Shown: piece after piece, positions 1 through 14,000 of the stretch
How the letters are laid out: the number at the start of each line of letters is the position of its first letter
Numbering within the stretch: position 1 is the stretch's first letter
Assembly (NCBI GenBank): GCA_014526335.1
Contig: JACTAT010000022.1
Span: forward strand, 1,742,604 to 1,806,603
Reading direction: 5' to 3'
DNA length: 64,000 bases
Source of the DNA: Chrysaora quinquecirrha
Taxonomy: Eukaryota; Cnidaria; Scyphozoa; Semaeostomeae; Pelagiidae
Program-made: the position numbers and the translations under genes
Notes under the pieces: model-generated
Told to the model about the DNA's origin: nothing
Seen by the model: the letters and a program-made list of their open reading frames with translations, nothing else
The model's database searches: none

Positions 1-1330
1 GACTCCACATTGGTATGTTTGAGTTTTTAATACTTTTCTCAAATCTATATTGTTTTTCTACCCTGGAAATTCTCTTTACTTTTCTGAAAGCCTTTAAATT
101 GCTGAAATGCTTGACAACTGCTTAACGAAATGCTTTTTTATTTATATTTTCTGCATATTGAACGAGGTCAGGTTGAGGTTCTGCAGCGGAATACTTTTAG
201 GGAATTTTATGTTTCAATGTGTAACATCATCATATCTATAATCATAATCATAGTCATCATCATCATCGTTTCTACGGATCACCAGTATCATCATTATCGT
301 CACCATCATGATCAGTAATCAATGATCGTAATCATCTTCAGTCATCATCATAATCAACTTAATCATAATCATGGTAATCATCATAATCATCGTCATCGTC
401 ATCCTCATCAACATCAACGTCGTCGTCGTCGTCATCATCATACCATCTTCATCATCAGTCTTCGATCATGATCATCATCATTATCGTTACCATCATATCG
501 TTGTTATCATTATAATCACAATGTCGTCAGCCTTCATTATCATGATCGTAATAATTCTTAGCATGATCTTCATTGTGGTCATTATCTTCGTTATGATTAT
601 TATTATTATAATCATAGTTAACTTTGTCTTTACAATTATCACCATTACTATCAATCGTTATGATCACTATTGTATTCATAGTTAACTTCTCCATAACAAT
701 CATCACAATTACAGCCAATCATTGTGATCACGATCGTAACAATCATTATCATGATGATCATCGTCGTCATTAGTTTTGTTAATTTTGGGTTATTTTTAGT
801 TAGTTCCACTGCAAGATACATTACTATTGAAAGATAAATAAAAGGCAGAATATTTTGTAATATTTATCTTATGATTTATTTGCTTTTCATTGTGATTATA
901 ATTCATATTATTGTTCAAGAATATAAGGGGTAAGGTGATTAAAAATGAGAACGCTTTAATACCTTAACAGGGATTTGACTTATGATGCCCTTTACTGCAT
1001 CTTTGCAATATTTTGAATTTTTTTCTCTTTGTGCAAAATTAAAAAGGAACTCCGATCCATGCTGTTGAAGCAGTTTACAACTGTGTTTGCTTGAAAATGC
1101 TAATAATTAGCTTTCTAAGGTAATCTGGACTTCTGAGGAGCTAGTGTCTAAATTTGCTTGAAGAAAGATCATTTATAAACCTTAACACTCGACTTTGTTA
1201 CATTGGCTAAAGGTGAAATTTTAGATCATCGATTCAAAGAGAGTTTTTACGGAAACAAGAGTGATTGCAACCTTTATTGCATTCATACGGTATTTTGTTT
1301 GCTAAACATTTCGTCGCTTTCCATGCTTTC
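1..1330. repeat. ATC/CAT trinucleotide-rich stretch and plain intron
   Basis: From about 225 to 780 the sequence is an imperfect ATC/ATA/GTC trinucleotide array (runs of atcatcatc, cgtcgtcgt). It opens spurious frames made of I, V, H and M codons. The rest to 1330 is AT-rich with no exon that I can see. It is presumably intron or 5' flank of the RhoGAP gene, whose first visible exon is at 1650 and begins in the middle of the PX domain. Confidence 0.75.
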
Positions 1331-1568
1331 GTTAGGCCCTTGCCGAGCGATCAAACATTGTTCATCAAACATTTGAAGTTTGCATGTCAAGAGAAACGTT
1401 TTAACGTTTGACCACATCCTTAAACTTTGCTCGTCAAAATCTTTGAATGTTTCTAAAAACATTGCCCACCAAATTCTGCTTGTAAAGCAATATTTAATGA
1501 CGTGGCTACATGTTCAAAAATTGCTGATAAGCAAATTCCTGATATTTGACAGTCTTGACCAGAGCCTT
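1331..1568. mobile_element. MITE family A, copy 1 (diverged)
   Basis: It starts with ttaggcccttgccgagcgat and ends with a rough inverse, gacagtcttgaccagagcc. Internal words (aaacatttg, gtttgaccac, caaaaattgctg) match the five better preserved copies at 5234, 13478, 14652, 16237 and 60150. No coding capacity. Non-autonomous inverted-repeat element. Confidence 0.65.
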
Positions 1569-1649
1569 GGCTGGGTTAGGCTCTGGCTGGGTTATGAATT
1601 GTATGTAACTCTGCATGATCATAATGTCGATTATTTTCCTTTTTCACAG

Positions 1650-3672
1650 ATAAGTGTTAAATGCAATGACAAGAGCTGGGTTATCAGAAGAACATACCAG
1701 GATTTGATTGGTTTAGACAGACAATTGCACAGGTAAACCAAACTTATATTGGCACGCCGGAGTTGCTAGGGTTAATTTGTTCTATCGTATAGTAGGTCGA
1801 CATAAGCCAGCCTTGCTTAAGAGACAAAGATCTTGACATTTTTTCAAGTCTCCCTGCCCTTGGTACACATACATACAAGACTTAGACATGTGTAAAGCCC
1901 TATCCAGACATAGTCAACATTTCAACCAACATGGGTCCAACATGAGTTCCTCAAGGAGTTTGGAATATTGGCAGAAATATTGGCAGTTTTTGGCCATCTT
2001 GTCTGATGGGTTGATGTTTGCTGACGTTTTAATCAAGCTAAAAAATTCACCGACCTCGACCGAACCTTTCAGAATGTTGGTTTCGTTTTGGCAACTGTAC
2101 CAAAAATTGCTGTTACTGTTGCTGAAGAATGAAGCGTTTTACTCTTAAAGTACGAGATTTCTATTTAAACAAAAGGATTTGCAAGGGATTTCCATGAAGA
2201 CAATAGGATTTCTAGGAAATGTGTACAAGATTTCCAAAGAGTGAGTTGCCCTTCGAGTTTAGAAGCCTTCAAGTAAATCTTCAAGCATGTTGCCATGAGA
2301 GTTTCAGCAACTTTTGAGCTCTGCTGCTCGAACATACTTTCTATTCTGTTGTCCTAAGCAACAGATCAGAAATTCAATCAAAGTATTCCACAACGCTTTA
2401 CTCAATCAATTCTCTTCCTGCTTGGAGTCCCTTCTTTGATTTAGGTGGATTTGTGTTTGGGATTAAAAATAATCGGATATAAAAAGATTAAATCGTCGAT
2501 TCCTTTCCAGGATGCTGTTTTATAATTGACTTCTTAAAATCCTTTTTGTGGAAGCGATGATGATACTAACAAAAGCAATTTTCCATATTTTAATCTTGCT
2601 ACAATGGGCGAATCTTAATTTGGTTGCATCTTGATTTTAATCTTCTTTTAGAGAAACGTAGCAAGGTTATTATTCATTCTGAAAGCATGTTTTCCATAAA
2701 TCTGTGGCGTTAAGTGAGGGGGGAATTCACTCTTCAAAACGGTGTATGAGATTTTAATGAGAACGAAAGGATTTCCAAGGGATTTCTGTGAAAACAATAG
2801 GTTTTCTAGGTGTAGGAGATTTTCAAGGGTCGAACCGCCCCTCGTGTAAGAGGTTCGTCAGAGAGATCGGAAGGGGATCTTTTGGTAATGGTAGAGGGTT
2901 AGTAAGAAGGATTTCCTTGGAATCTACAAAGGGGTCGTAAGTTGATTTTATGGTTGTATGGAAATCGTAGAGGAAATGTTAGTGGATCGTATCGAAGTCG
3001 TAGAAGGATCGTAAGCTGATCGTGTGGGAATCGTAGAAAGATCGTTAGTGGATCTTGTAGAAATCGTAGATGAATCGTTAGTGGATCATATTGAAGTCGT
3101 AGAGGAATCGTTTGTGGATCGTATGGAAATCTTAGAGGAGTCGTACGTGGACCGTATGGAAATCGTAGAGAGATCGTAGGTGTATTGTGTGGATATCATA
3201 CATGAATCTTTAGTGGATCATATCGAGTCGTAGATGAATCGTTAGTGGATCATATCGAGTCGTTGAGGGATCGTTAGTGGATCGTACATTGGGTTACTTT
3301 GAAATCTTAGATGAATCGTAAATACACTGTGTGGGAATCGTAGAGGAATCGTAAGTGGATTGTATGGAAATATCAGAGGGATGATAACAAGTCTGTGACA
3401 TTCAGGTTCTTTCGCACACGATAAAACCCACGGCACTTCATTGTCCAAAATAGAAATGAGCGTAAGTAATTAGCGTAAACTAATTCTATGAGGGTCCTTC
3501 TTGTGCTACGAAGGAACCTTTCTTGTTGCCCCCCTCTGTGCTCATTGCTTGCATCACTGGGTCTCAATTAACAATGATCTGTTTCTTGGACAGGTGCATT
3601 TACGATCGCTCCTACAGTAAACTAGAACTGCTTAAAGACGGCAAAAAAGCAGAAAAACAGAACTCAGACGAG
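1650..3672 (+). CDS. PX domain exons of the RhoGAP gene
   Basis: Exon 1650-1732 encodes ISVKCNDKSWVIRRTYQDL followed by a Leu-Asp-Arg-Gln helix start. Exon 3594-3672 continues with CIYDRSYSKLELLKDG. The W-x-x-x-R-R-x-Y-x-D-(L/F) pattern is the PX phosphoinositide-pocket arginine region, and CIYDR matches the ARHGAP32/33 PX domain. The split codon AG|G joins the exons and the second ends in phase 0. The beta strands N-terminal to this are not in the window. Confidence 0.88.
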
Positions 3673-6600
3673 GTAAGGCTATCAATTTTGTGATCATTTT
3701 TGCGTGACATTTTGGTTTTCGAGTAATTTTTGCAGAGAATAATCGAATATTCGTACGCGTAATAGAAACGCGTTGCGCAGTACTCTTGGTGTAGTTAGAG
3801 CGAGGAAAAATTCAGGTTAAAAATAGTCGTGAATTTTGACATTAGTTGTGAATTTTGCCTTCTAGCCCCATTGTAGAGCAAGGAATTTATACATCCGCAA
3901 GGAATTGAATTTTCCGTAGAGCAAGGAAGTTGTTTTTTTCACATCTGCGAGTCAAAAAATAATGCATGCGCAAAAATGTTTTCCCACAATGCCGGAATTA
4001 CTTGGAGAAATTCTATGAGTATTAGAAGGCTATTTTACATTGTTGATTCAGTGTGTGAGTCGGAGGCTGGCGGGATATCCAAGCGTAAGCACATGGTCTG
4101 GGGGCCGGATAGTCCCCCCCCCCCTTGGCTGGCCGAAGATTCACGGGAGAATAGCGATTTTCGAATAGAATATGCGACGCCTCAGCCACATTGTCTCGGC
4201 ATTGTGGATGCAAGTGGGGAGCATTCATCTCCAGCACTGAGCAATGTTTTTGCTTTTCAAATTACAGTAGTTATTCGATTTAAAACATGGAGCAGATTTT
4301 TTTTTAACTTAACATCCTGTATGCGAGGGCAAACACACGAGGCAAAGCGTGAAGCGGCACATCTGAGTGAGATAATTTATAATAATCATGTACATGTTCT
4401 GTCGATTATTGCTCTATTTTTACATTTAATTATCTTATTATCATTTATCTATTTACATAACATCATATAATATCATAAGATAGAGTAAGTTCTCTCTTGG
4501 CATATATGTTAGTCCTTCTGCATTAGCGTGTATTTTTCCCAATAATATATCTTCACTCTCGTTTATAAGAACAATTTTATAAGAACACCAGCCTGGATTT
4601 TGCCCAGATTTTAAGAACAAAATAAGAACAAGCTGAGGCTGGGATTTTTAATAAGCCCTAAAAATGTCAGCTAAATATGAAAGTTAGTAATACAGTCAGA
4701 CTGAATGTAAAAAGCAAGCGAACAAAGAAATAGACAAGCATGCTGCATTTTTACACCTAGTACCACTCAAGACATTCACTGGAAAATATTAATGTCTAAG
4801 TAACCGAGGAATTAAGAATAGATTAAGAACATTTCAGGTTCAAGAAAGGCAAAAACTTAAAGAACAGCCAGCCTCGAAAAAAATTTCCTTTTCCTAGTGT
4901 CAGCCAATATACATAATTTTAAATTTCACCATAATTAAGTCAATAAATAGTAATGATTAATCAGTGGTTTTAATGAATCTTTTAAACTAAGTTTAAAGAT
5001 ATAATGTTCTCATTCTTGGTCTTTATAATTTGAAGCCACTGCTTGATAGATGGGCACGTACACTAACTATCGTCGAAACTTTTCATTGCTAGCTTACTAA
5101 GAACCTGTGAACCCGTGAGAAATTTTATTCATAATATTTTATTTCTTTACTTATCATAATTTAATTTTATTTCTAATTTATTTGTTTGTTTGTTTGTTTG
5201 TTAGGTTGTTCATAAAGGTATTTATCTATAAATTTAGGCCCTGGCCAAAAGATCAAACATTGTTTTTCAAACATTTGCAGAACGTTTGACCGTTTGGCAA
5301 TGTCGCAAAACGGCCATCGCCAAACGATCAAACATTGCTTATAGAGTATAAATATCCAATGTTTGACCAACAATGTTTGATCGTTTGGCCAGGGCCTTCA
5401 ACTCTCAGCATACTTTAAATTTTGTATATTTATGTTCGTTTCGCTTTTGTTTGTTTGTTTTTGTTTGTTCGTTTGTTCGTTTGCTCGTTATTTCGTTTAT
5501 TTGATCCTCAATTGTTTTTATTCCTTAATTTTCTTTTTCGTCTATTATGTATATTACTCTTTGTTATTTGTTTACAGGAAATGAAGGAACAGATCACAGC
5601 ATATCTTGAAAGACTAAATGACATCGCTGGGAACAACTTGAATTGTGGTCCAATTTTAAATTGGCTAGAGGTTGGTTTCCATTAATTATTTTTGGATTTT
5701 CTGGTTCGTTGGGACCTGTCGGTACCAGGTCTACTGTCAACTCCAGGTCTACAGTCCCCAGGTCTACAGGTCCCCAGGTCTACAGTTAACTCAGCTGTCT
5801 ATCCTCCAATGTCGGCAAATGAGTACCAAGAGTATTCGTTCTATCATATCACTCCTTGCATATCAGGTCCACATCGACACTTAATGTTGCCAATAACCCG
5901 AACCTGCATTACCAAATCAATTTGCTTGCTTTCTCTAACCACAGAGGTTTAGCTATGTGTTCATCAGTCTTCTTCTTCTTCTAACAGATCGACAACCATG
6001 GAAACCACCTTGTTGTCATGGAAGCAGATGATTCTGCTATCAATGTTCCCGCCATTGCTGCTGCTCACGTCATCAAGAGATACATCGCCCAGGCTCCTGA
6101 CGAAATAACACTAGAGGTAAAGTAATTTTAGACTTTGAGTTGTACAAAACTTCAAAATTGCGATGAACAGCGGAATCATTTTCGGGCATACTTAAAAGTT
6201 TTTTTCGTCTGACTTTCGTTCTTTCTGATTGGTGCATTTCGAGCCGCATCTGGGTATAATTCCGCCTTAGTCTATTGTTTCGGTCTGTTTCTGACTTTCA
6301 TACTCTGAGGAGTTTCAGACGAAAAAAGCTTTTAAGTACGCCCGAAAATGATTCCGCTGTTCATCGCAATTTTGAAATTTTAGATTTACTAGTTGTACTA
6401 GTCCAAATGTACAAGTCCAAATTAAAAAAAGTTGTTTGCTAAGGATAAACTTTTTTATTGTTGCTGTTATTGTTATTTTTCATGTCTTTCAGTGGAATGA
6501 TTTTATTTTGTAGGTTGGGGAGTTTGTCTCTGTTATTGATATGCCCCCCATTGAAGAGACGATTTGGTGGAGAGGTAAAAAGGGGTTTGAAGTAAGTTAT

Positions 6601-9110
6601 GTTTTTTACGATATAAATTAAATGTCGTACTTCAAAAGTCATCGTTTTGGATTGAAGTTTTGGTTTTGGTCTGTAATCCTACATTAACAACAGCTAGTAC
6701 ACACTTTTTTATTTATAAGGAACCTACCTCAAGGCCTAGTTCTTAAAGTTCCTTATTTTTGGACCTCTTTTGAGACAATTGTAGTTCCAAAAGTTCCTTA
6801 ATATTTCCTTGATTTTAACTGCACATTCAGTGGCATAACAATAATAGAGAGTCAATTGCATGTAAGCAAAGCTCGAGACTGTTCAAGGAAACTTTTGATA
6901 AATGCGTAACGTACAATTCATGTGATTTTCGACTGCAAATGGATGGAACCGGCTTTCTAATTCTTGATTGTTTGCAGTCATAAAAGTATTCAACATCGAA
7001 AAGTTCCTTAATGATTTTCTCTTTAGTAGTATAAGTTCTTTAAATTTTCGGGCCTTCTACATATAGGTTCCTCATAAAGTGGTTCTGTATAAAAAAAAGC
7101 TAGTGCCTTGGAGTCATAGTCGGAGGCACTTTCAGCGTGCGTTCTTTTGAGATTTATTTCTTCAGAAGCTTCCTATTCCAGAGGCCAAAAAACGCACTTT
7201 CGTTAAAAAACGCAAGACTTTGGAGAATTTGATTTGGAAAAATTTCTCTGTGAAGTCTGCGAAATCTTCCATCTCTGGAATCAGGAGACTTTCGAACCTC
7301 GGAAGTCTCCAAAAAAAGGAAGATGCAGAAGAAAGGTCCTAAAAGTGACGCACCTTCATCGCTCGATGTCCTAGACTTACCGGATGTCAACAATCATTCC
7401 GGCCGTGCAACTGCGATTGGGAAAAAGATACAATGGAACGTCGATTAACGGACATTTCTATACAATAGACATCTCCGGATTCGTTTCAAAATTCATTTTT
7501 TTTGTAAAACCAAACCTCCATGCAGCGGACACCAACCACTCTACGACGGACTATACCATTGGTCCCACAGGTGTCCGATATAAGGAGGTTCCACTATACT
7601 CGTATTTCATCATCATCATCATCAGCCTGTCATGCTGGCAGATAGCTTCAGCAACCTCTTCCACTCAATCCGGTCACACGCTAGCCTCATCCAGGTCTTT
7701 CCAGCCTTTTCTTCGATCTCGTCCTCCATCTTCTCTTCGGCTTTCCTCTTCCTCTTTTGTATCCTCTCGGGTACCATTCGGTTGTTTTCTTGGCCCATCT
7801 GTTGTTCCTAATTCGTATTTATCAACTACAAATACCTGCACATGCATTAAATTCGACACTGCAGTGCAGGTTGCATACACATTTGCTACATTGATTTACC
7901 TGTCTGTTGATACTTTATCTTGATAACGGCAAGCCTTAAAACAGTTCCGGTAATGAGATTATGATCAATAACTTGGCTTCTCAAAAACCAGCACAGATAT
8001 CTCTCAGCTTGCCTTGATTTCCGAGCAGCTGCTTCTTGAGGGCAGTCCTCTCAACCCTAATGGACTATTTTTTAAAGTGGCACGGCCAAGCAACTAGATT
8101 TTTCTATCGACTTTTGAATGTACAAAAATCTAATGAGAAATCTAAGTTTTTGGCTACCTTGTATAGCGCTGTATAGTAGATTTTTCCGAGGTATAGTCTT
8201 TCACTATCCATAGATACAATTTCCCATTTTAGATGCACTATATATGGAATATCAATTGGAAATCTTAGTTAAACCTTTCGCTCATATTTTAAATAACCCA
8301 AATAGAATCTAGAGGTGTTGAACTGAGCTGTTATTTTTAGGCATGTTTACCTGGTTTTAGGTTGCCGTGACGCACATTTACATTCCAAGAATCTGCATTT
8401 ATATCTCAGTGATGACACTAAGCCCTAATATGGACTCAAATCTTGTATCAGCCAAAATTTTGTCTCTCTTGCAGGTTGGGTTTTTCCATCAAGTTGTGTG
8501 GATGTTTTGATCGATAAAGAACTCGATTCGAAGCTTATTCAACATGGAATGAACCAAAGACCAGGTAAGATAAGCTTATTTTGATAATTTTCAAATTATC
8601 TAGCATTTGATTCTTCAGGACCCCAGTTTTTCCGAGTTTTTCAAGGCTGATTTCTCCAATTGGTTGGTTTGCAAGGGAGTTGTTCGTTTGATTGTAAGAA
8701 TCATAGTTAGAAAAAACATGTGACTGACAAAAATCGTAACTTTTCATAAATCTCGTAATTGACTACTTATCTTTAAGAAGGTTTTATGTACTGTATGTTA
8801 TCTTATCGTCATTATGATAATAAAGATAACAAGGATAATAATTATAATAATAATAATGGTAATAGCAAGATAAAATAAGGTAATAGCAATTTATCTTGGT
8901 AATAGCAATCATCATAATCATCATTGTCTATCATCATCATCGTCAATTACCATCATCATCATTATCATCATCATTATTATTATCATATTGATAAAATCAT
9001 TATCATCATCGTTGTCATCATCAGTATCTTCATCAGTACCAGCATTATCATCATAATCATCATCATCATCATCAACATCAACATCATCATTATCCTCATC
9101 ATTTTCATCC

Positions 9111-9171
<61 letters not shown>

Positions 9172-11064
9172 TCTCACCACCGTCATCATCATCATCATCA
9201 TAATCTTAATCATTGTTATCATCAACATCATCTCTGGAGTGGTTCAAATACCCATCCTTTCTGTCTCGAGCTTTTCTTGAGGAATGCGGAATTTCGAAAA
9301 GAAGTTTCTTTCACTGGCATGCGCCACGGAAAAGATTCCTATACTTGTTTCCACTGAGGTCTTATCCACGACAAGCCTCAGAGTAAATTAATTTCATCTT
9401 AATATTATACAATTTTAATTAAAACCCAGCATCAAATGCGTTTAGAACAATAAATTGTAATCACGACTGTGCAACCACGAGGTGACCTCGGATCAAAGAA
9501 CTGTCGATGTTCAAGCGGGATACCACTGAAACTTATCCGCAGGGAATGATCTGGATTCGGGGACTTCGCTTTGTTTGTTTCAAAAAGAGAGTAAAAGGCC
9601 TCCAGCTCAGGCTAGCACAGTGAATAGAAAACTGATTCGACAACGCAGCTATTAACTGATTTTCATAGCAGTGGGCTTTTTGTGTTGAAATGAATTCCTT
9701 CTGTGAAATGGAAATTTATGCTGAAAACATTATGAATTTTTTAACATGAAAACACACCTGTGTTCTGCAGCCTTTCGTAGCTGATTTCGTAGCTGATTTG
9801 TCACTGACTGTATTTCTATTCTACGTCCACGTATGCTCATGTTTCAACATGGATGAATCATTGTTGGTATCATATGACTTTGCAGAATAATTTGTTCAAT
9901 GCTGCAGTCATTCAGGTCCTAAAGATTGGGTTGTTTTGCCAGTAAGTGTTTAAAACTTGTACTATCCAATATCTATGCCTAATTCATTCTGTGTTGCTTG
10001 ATACTGCAGCAGTATTACTGCTCTTATGAAATGCGGATAATCTTTGTCCATAAGTGAAAGCCTTGCCTAGGTGATCGTGTATGGTTCTCTTGAGAGTACT
10101 CTACGCTCGTTTGCTTGGTTTATGGATTGCCTTGTTTGGGTTGTAAAGCTAAAGGAATTTTTTGCTGCCTTGGTAAATGTTGTACTTTTATTTAACAACG
10201 TTCCCTGTCTTGTTTTGTGTGATTTCACAACATGTCTAATTTCTTGAGTAATTCACTCTCTTTATGTAACACGCTAGCGAATCTATAATCACTACTGTGG
10301 TGGATAATCACTACTTGTGGTGGTTTACTATGCTTGCGGTGGTGGCAGTTTTGGCGTACTGTGGTGGATAATCACTACTTGTGGTGGTTTACTATGCTTG
10401 CGGTGGTGGCAGTTTTGGCGTACTGTGGTGGATTTTGTGGTTTTTTCTTGCTTGATCTATAGAGTTTTGCTATGATTTCGTATTCACCACATATAGCATT
10501 ATAACCCACCACAAGTAGTGATTATCCACCACAGTACGCAAAACCTACCACCACAGTACGCAAATAGTACCACCACAGTAGTGATTATCCACCACCACCG
10601 CAAGCATAGTAAACCACCACAAGTAATGATTATCCACCACAGTACGCCAAAACTGTCACCACCGCAAGCATAGTAAACCACCACAAGTAATGATTATCCA
10701 CCACAGTACGCCAAAACTGCCACCACCGCAAGCATAGTAAACCACCACAAGTAGTGATTATCCACCACAGTACGCCAAAACTGCCACCACCGCAAGCATA
10801 GTAAACCACCACAAGTAGTGATTATCCACCACAGTACGCCAAAACTGCCACCACAGTAATGATTATCCACCACAGTAGTGATTATAGATTCGCTAGCGTG
10901 TGTAATAGCTCTGTAGTCGTTGGGAGCTGAGTTTTTTATGCAATGGTCTGTTGTAAACCACAACATTGCCTTGCATATTCTTGCTGTTTAATTCTCTGTG
11001 TTACCATTGATACATATTCACGGAACTGATGCTGATGATGATGATGATGGTAATGACGATGATT

Positions 11065-11098
<34 letters not shown>

Positions 11099-14000
11099 CG
11101 ACGACGACAACGATGCTGGTGATCATGATGATGGTGATCATAGTTGAGAATGATGAAGGTGATAATTATTTATTATGTAGGATGATGATGACGACGATGA
11201 TGATTATAAAAGTGTTGATGATTGATGATGATGATGATTCAGTGTTAAACCTCCTCCTCCTGATTATTATTATTTTTGCAATGATAACGATTACGATGAT
11301 CATGATGAAGATGATGATGATGATGGTTTAGATGATTGTGATGATGATGATTCAGTGTTAACCCCCCCTGTCACCTATGGCTCTCCGTTAGTACCTCAAT
11401 GATTAGCAAAGCCCTGTCAGGTGTGTTCGTGTCGTTCCAATTGATTTGAAGGCTTTTAGTTTTTATTTAGTATTTAAAACTTCGAGTTAACGTGAGTCTC
11501 TGTCTAAATGTTTGCAAATACCTTGCCAAATTGGCGTCTTTTAGTAAATATCTGCAGGTGACCTCTGCAAAAGTCAGCACTCCTATAAAATATTCTGAAT
11601 ACTTTTAACATTTTGGCATATAATGCATATATTTTCACGGTGAATTTGAATTATTAATTGTGAAAGCCCAACAAAATTTAAAGTGTCTAGTAAGAGGACT
11701 ATAATAACCGGACTGTGGAATTGTGGATTAAATGTAGAAAGTTGAAAATTTTGAAATGGCTACTTAGCAATCCAACGATTTCAGTAGAATAATTTTAGTA
11801 CTCGAACTCTCTTCTTACACTAGCCCTTAGCCCGAAGTGCGCTACGGTGCGGGTTTTGGGCATCGCGGATCACTTCGGACCTCCGCCTTTGCAACGATTG
11901 CTTGAACTGCTACATACTTTCGCAGATTTACTGCTGGATTGCCTTTAATTTTTAAGGAGCCGAAAACCATTCGTATATTTGAGGATAGCCCAGCTACGGT
12001 AGCGTCACAGCCAGGGTCGAGGTCTCCATTAGTTAACCTATTACTGAGATCCTAGTGCCCTCCTAATGACTGGCGTTAAATACACCATTTCACCATAACC
12101 TTCACCTGTTCCGTTACATTCCGCAAGTATTTCCATATTCAGATGTTACCAGACATGGCGATTAAGTCCAGCTTTGTTGTCATAGTAGCAGCCACAGTAA
12201 TATCATTGGGTCCCTGTTCTCAACCTGCTGTATAATATTTTCTTTTTTCAGTCAACAAACGTCGAGGAAAATTCATCTCCTTTTTGAGATATTTCTTCAG
12301 ATCAAGGCCAAGCAAAGACGAGCTGATGCAGACCGGAATATTAAGGTTTGTATATTTTTGTTTTCCTCTTTTTGTTTTAAGGCTTTTCCCGTTGTTATAA
12401 GACATGAAAAGTGCTTTAGGCAAAAACCGAAACTCGAGATGTTCGGCTATTGACGAGGAAGGTTTTAGAGTTATATGCAGCTCCGCAGATATGCTTTCAT
12501 ATAAGAAACCTTTTTTGACACATGCACACTTTTATAAGAACATAAATTGCAAGAATAGTCAGGCTGAGAACTGTTAAATTTAAGAATAAATTAATAATAA
12601 TAGCCAGGCTAAAACTTCACAAAAGTATGATTTTTATTCAATACACGTTTTTTTATAAGGAACCTTTGGTAAGAGTTGAGGCTGGAGTTCCCTTTTTTTT
12701 TCAACAAAATGAGGCTTAAGTTCCTTTAAATATTAATGGAGTCGTTTGTGGCAGAAGGATGGGAAATATATTGTTATTCTGCTATTTTTCTTGAAAAAAT
12801 ATTCTCAGTTTTTCATCTGAGCTTCGACAGTTCCTTAAAGTTCCTTAATTTTTTTGGGAATTTTCATCCTTGTGTTCCTTATAATGGTGTTCCATATATA
12901 TAGAAAAAAGTGTATGACTTTTCTTGCAATTTTTAACTTTCATTTAAAACCAGCTGGCTTTCGTTCAGGTATAATTTGTAGCATTGCTTTGTGTGAGTTC
13001 TGAGCAAAGTTTCATTGAGATTAACCGACTCATTTAATAATCAATTTAAGACATGTAGGCTCCTAATGGAAAATTTTATTAAAATCGAGGCCCATCAAAA
13101 GTTGAGGTGTTCGTATAAAAGTATGCAGCCCTGTAATCCTTCTTTTATTTTGGTTTCTAACTGTCCAAAAAACATAAGAGTCGAGAATGCTATTTGTTGA
13201 TAATCAGCAGAGAACAGGTTATTTCGTACCTTAACTTCAATCTCTGAAAAATTTTTGCAACATTTCCAATGCAAAGTACAGGTGAAAGGCTGATAAATAT
13301 CAGTACCTGTTAGCTTAATGTTGGGTTTTTATGAAAATAGAATGACGGACTATCATTTGTTGAGCGTGACACGAGTTAAAAACAGTCTAAAATCCCTTTA
13401 AAAGATTTGTTTAGATCTTCTGGTTGGCAGGTGATTTCAGAATATTGCAATAGTTTCTGCAGAAAATTTCCATTGTGTAAGGCTCTGGCCAAACGATCAA
13501 ACATTGTTTGTCAAACATTTGCTTTACAAACAATGTTTGACCGTTTGGCCACGTTGTAAAAAATTGCTAGACAAACTTGCATAGCAATGTTTCTGAAAGC
13601 TTCAAAAACATTTTCTGCTTTCTTTCTGCAAGCAAAAAGTGTTTGATAAGCGATGTTTTGTGATGTGGCCAAACAATCAAACATTTTGCTGGACTAGCAG
13701 ATTTCAGATTTTTGACCAGCAATGTTTGATCGTTTGGTTGTGAACCTTAAACTCATCAGCGTTGAAAATAAGTTGTTGACATAATTTGGTCTAAAATTTT
13801 AACACCGAAACTTGTTCTATGTACGCTGTTTACAAATGATTTCAAACTTTTGAATATTTTCATCCTTATCAATGGTTTTATTGTTCCCTTATAGAGAGAG
13901 AACGTTTGGGTGTGACTTGGGGGAACATCTTGCAAGCACAGGAAGAGAAAGTAAGTTGATCAAAGTACACTCTTTTATAAGAACAATTTTTAAGAACACT

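Noticed and set aside
8924..9280. Poly-Ile / poly-Met frames on both strands, also at 130-685 and 11029-11331
   Set aside because: Produced by ATC/GAT trinucleotide repeats, with no splice or start context.
10499..10966. Trp/Gly-rich minus-strand frames (VVDNHYLWWFTMLAVV type)
   Set aside because: They follow the 64-bp repeat of the foldback element and have no independent evidence.
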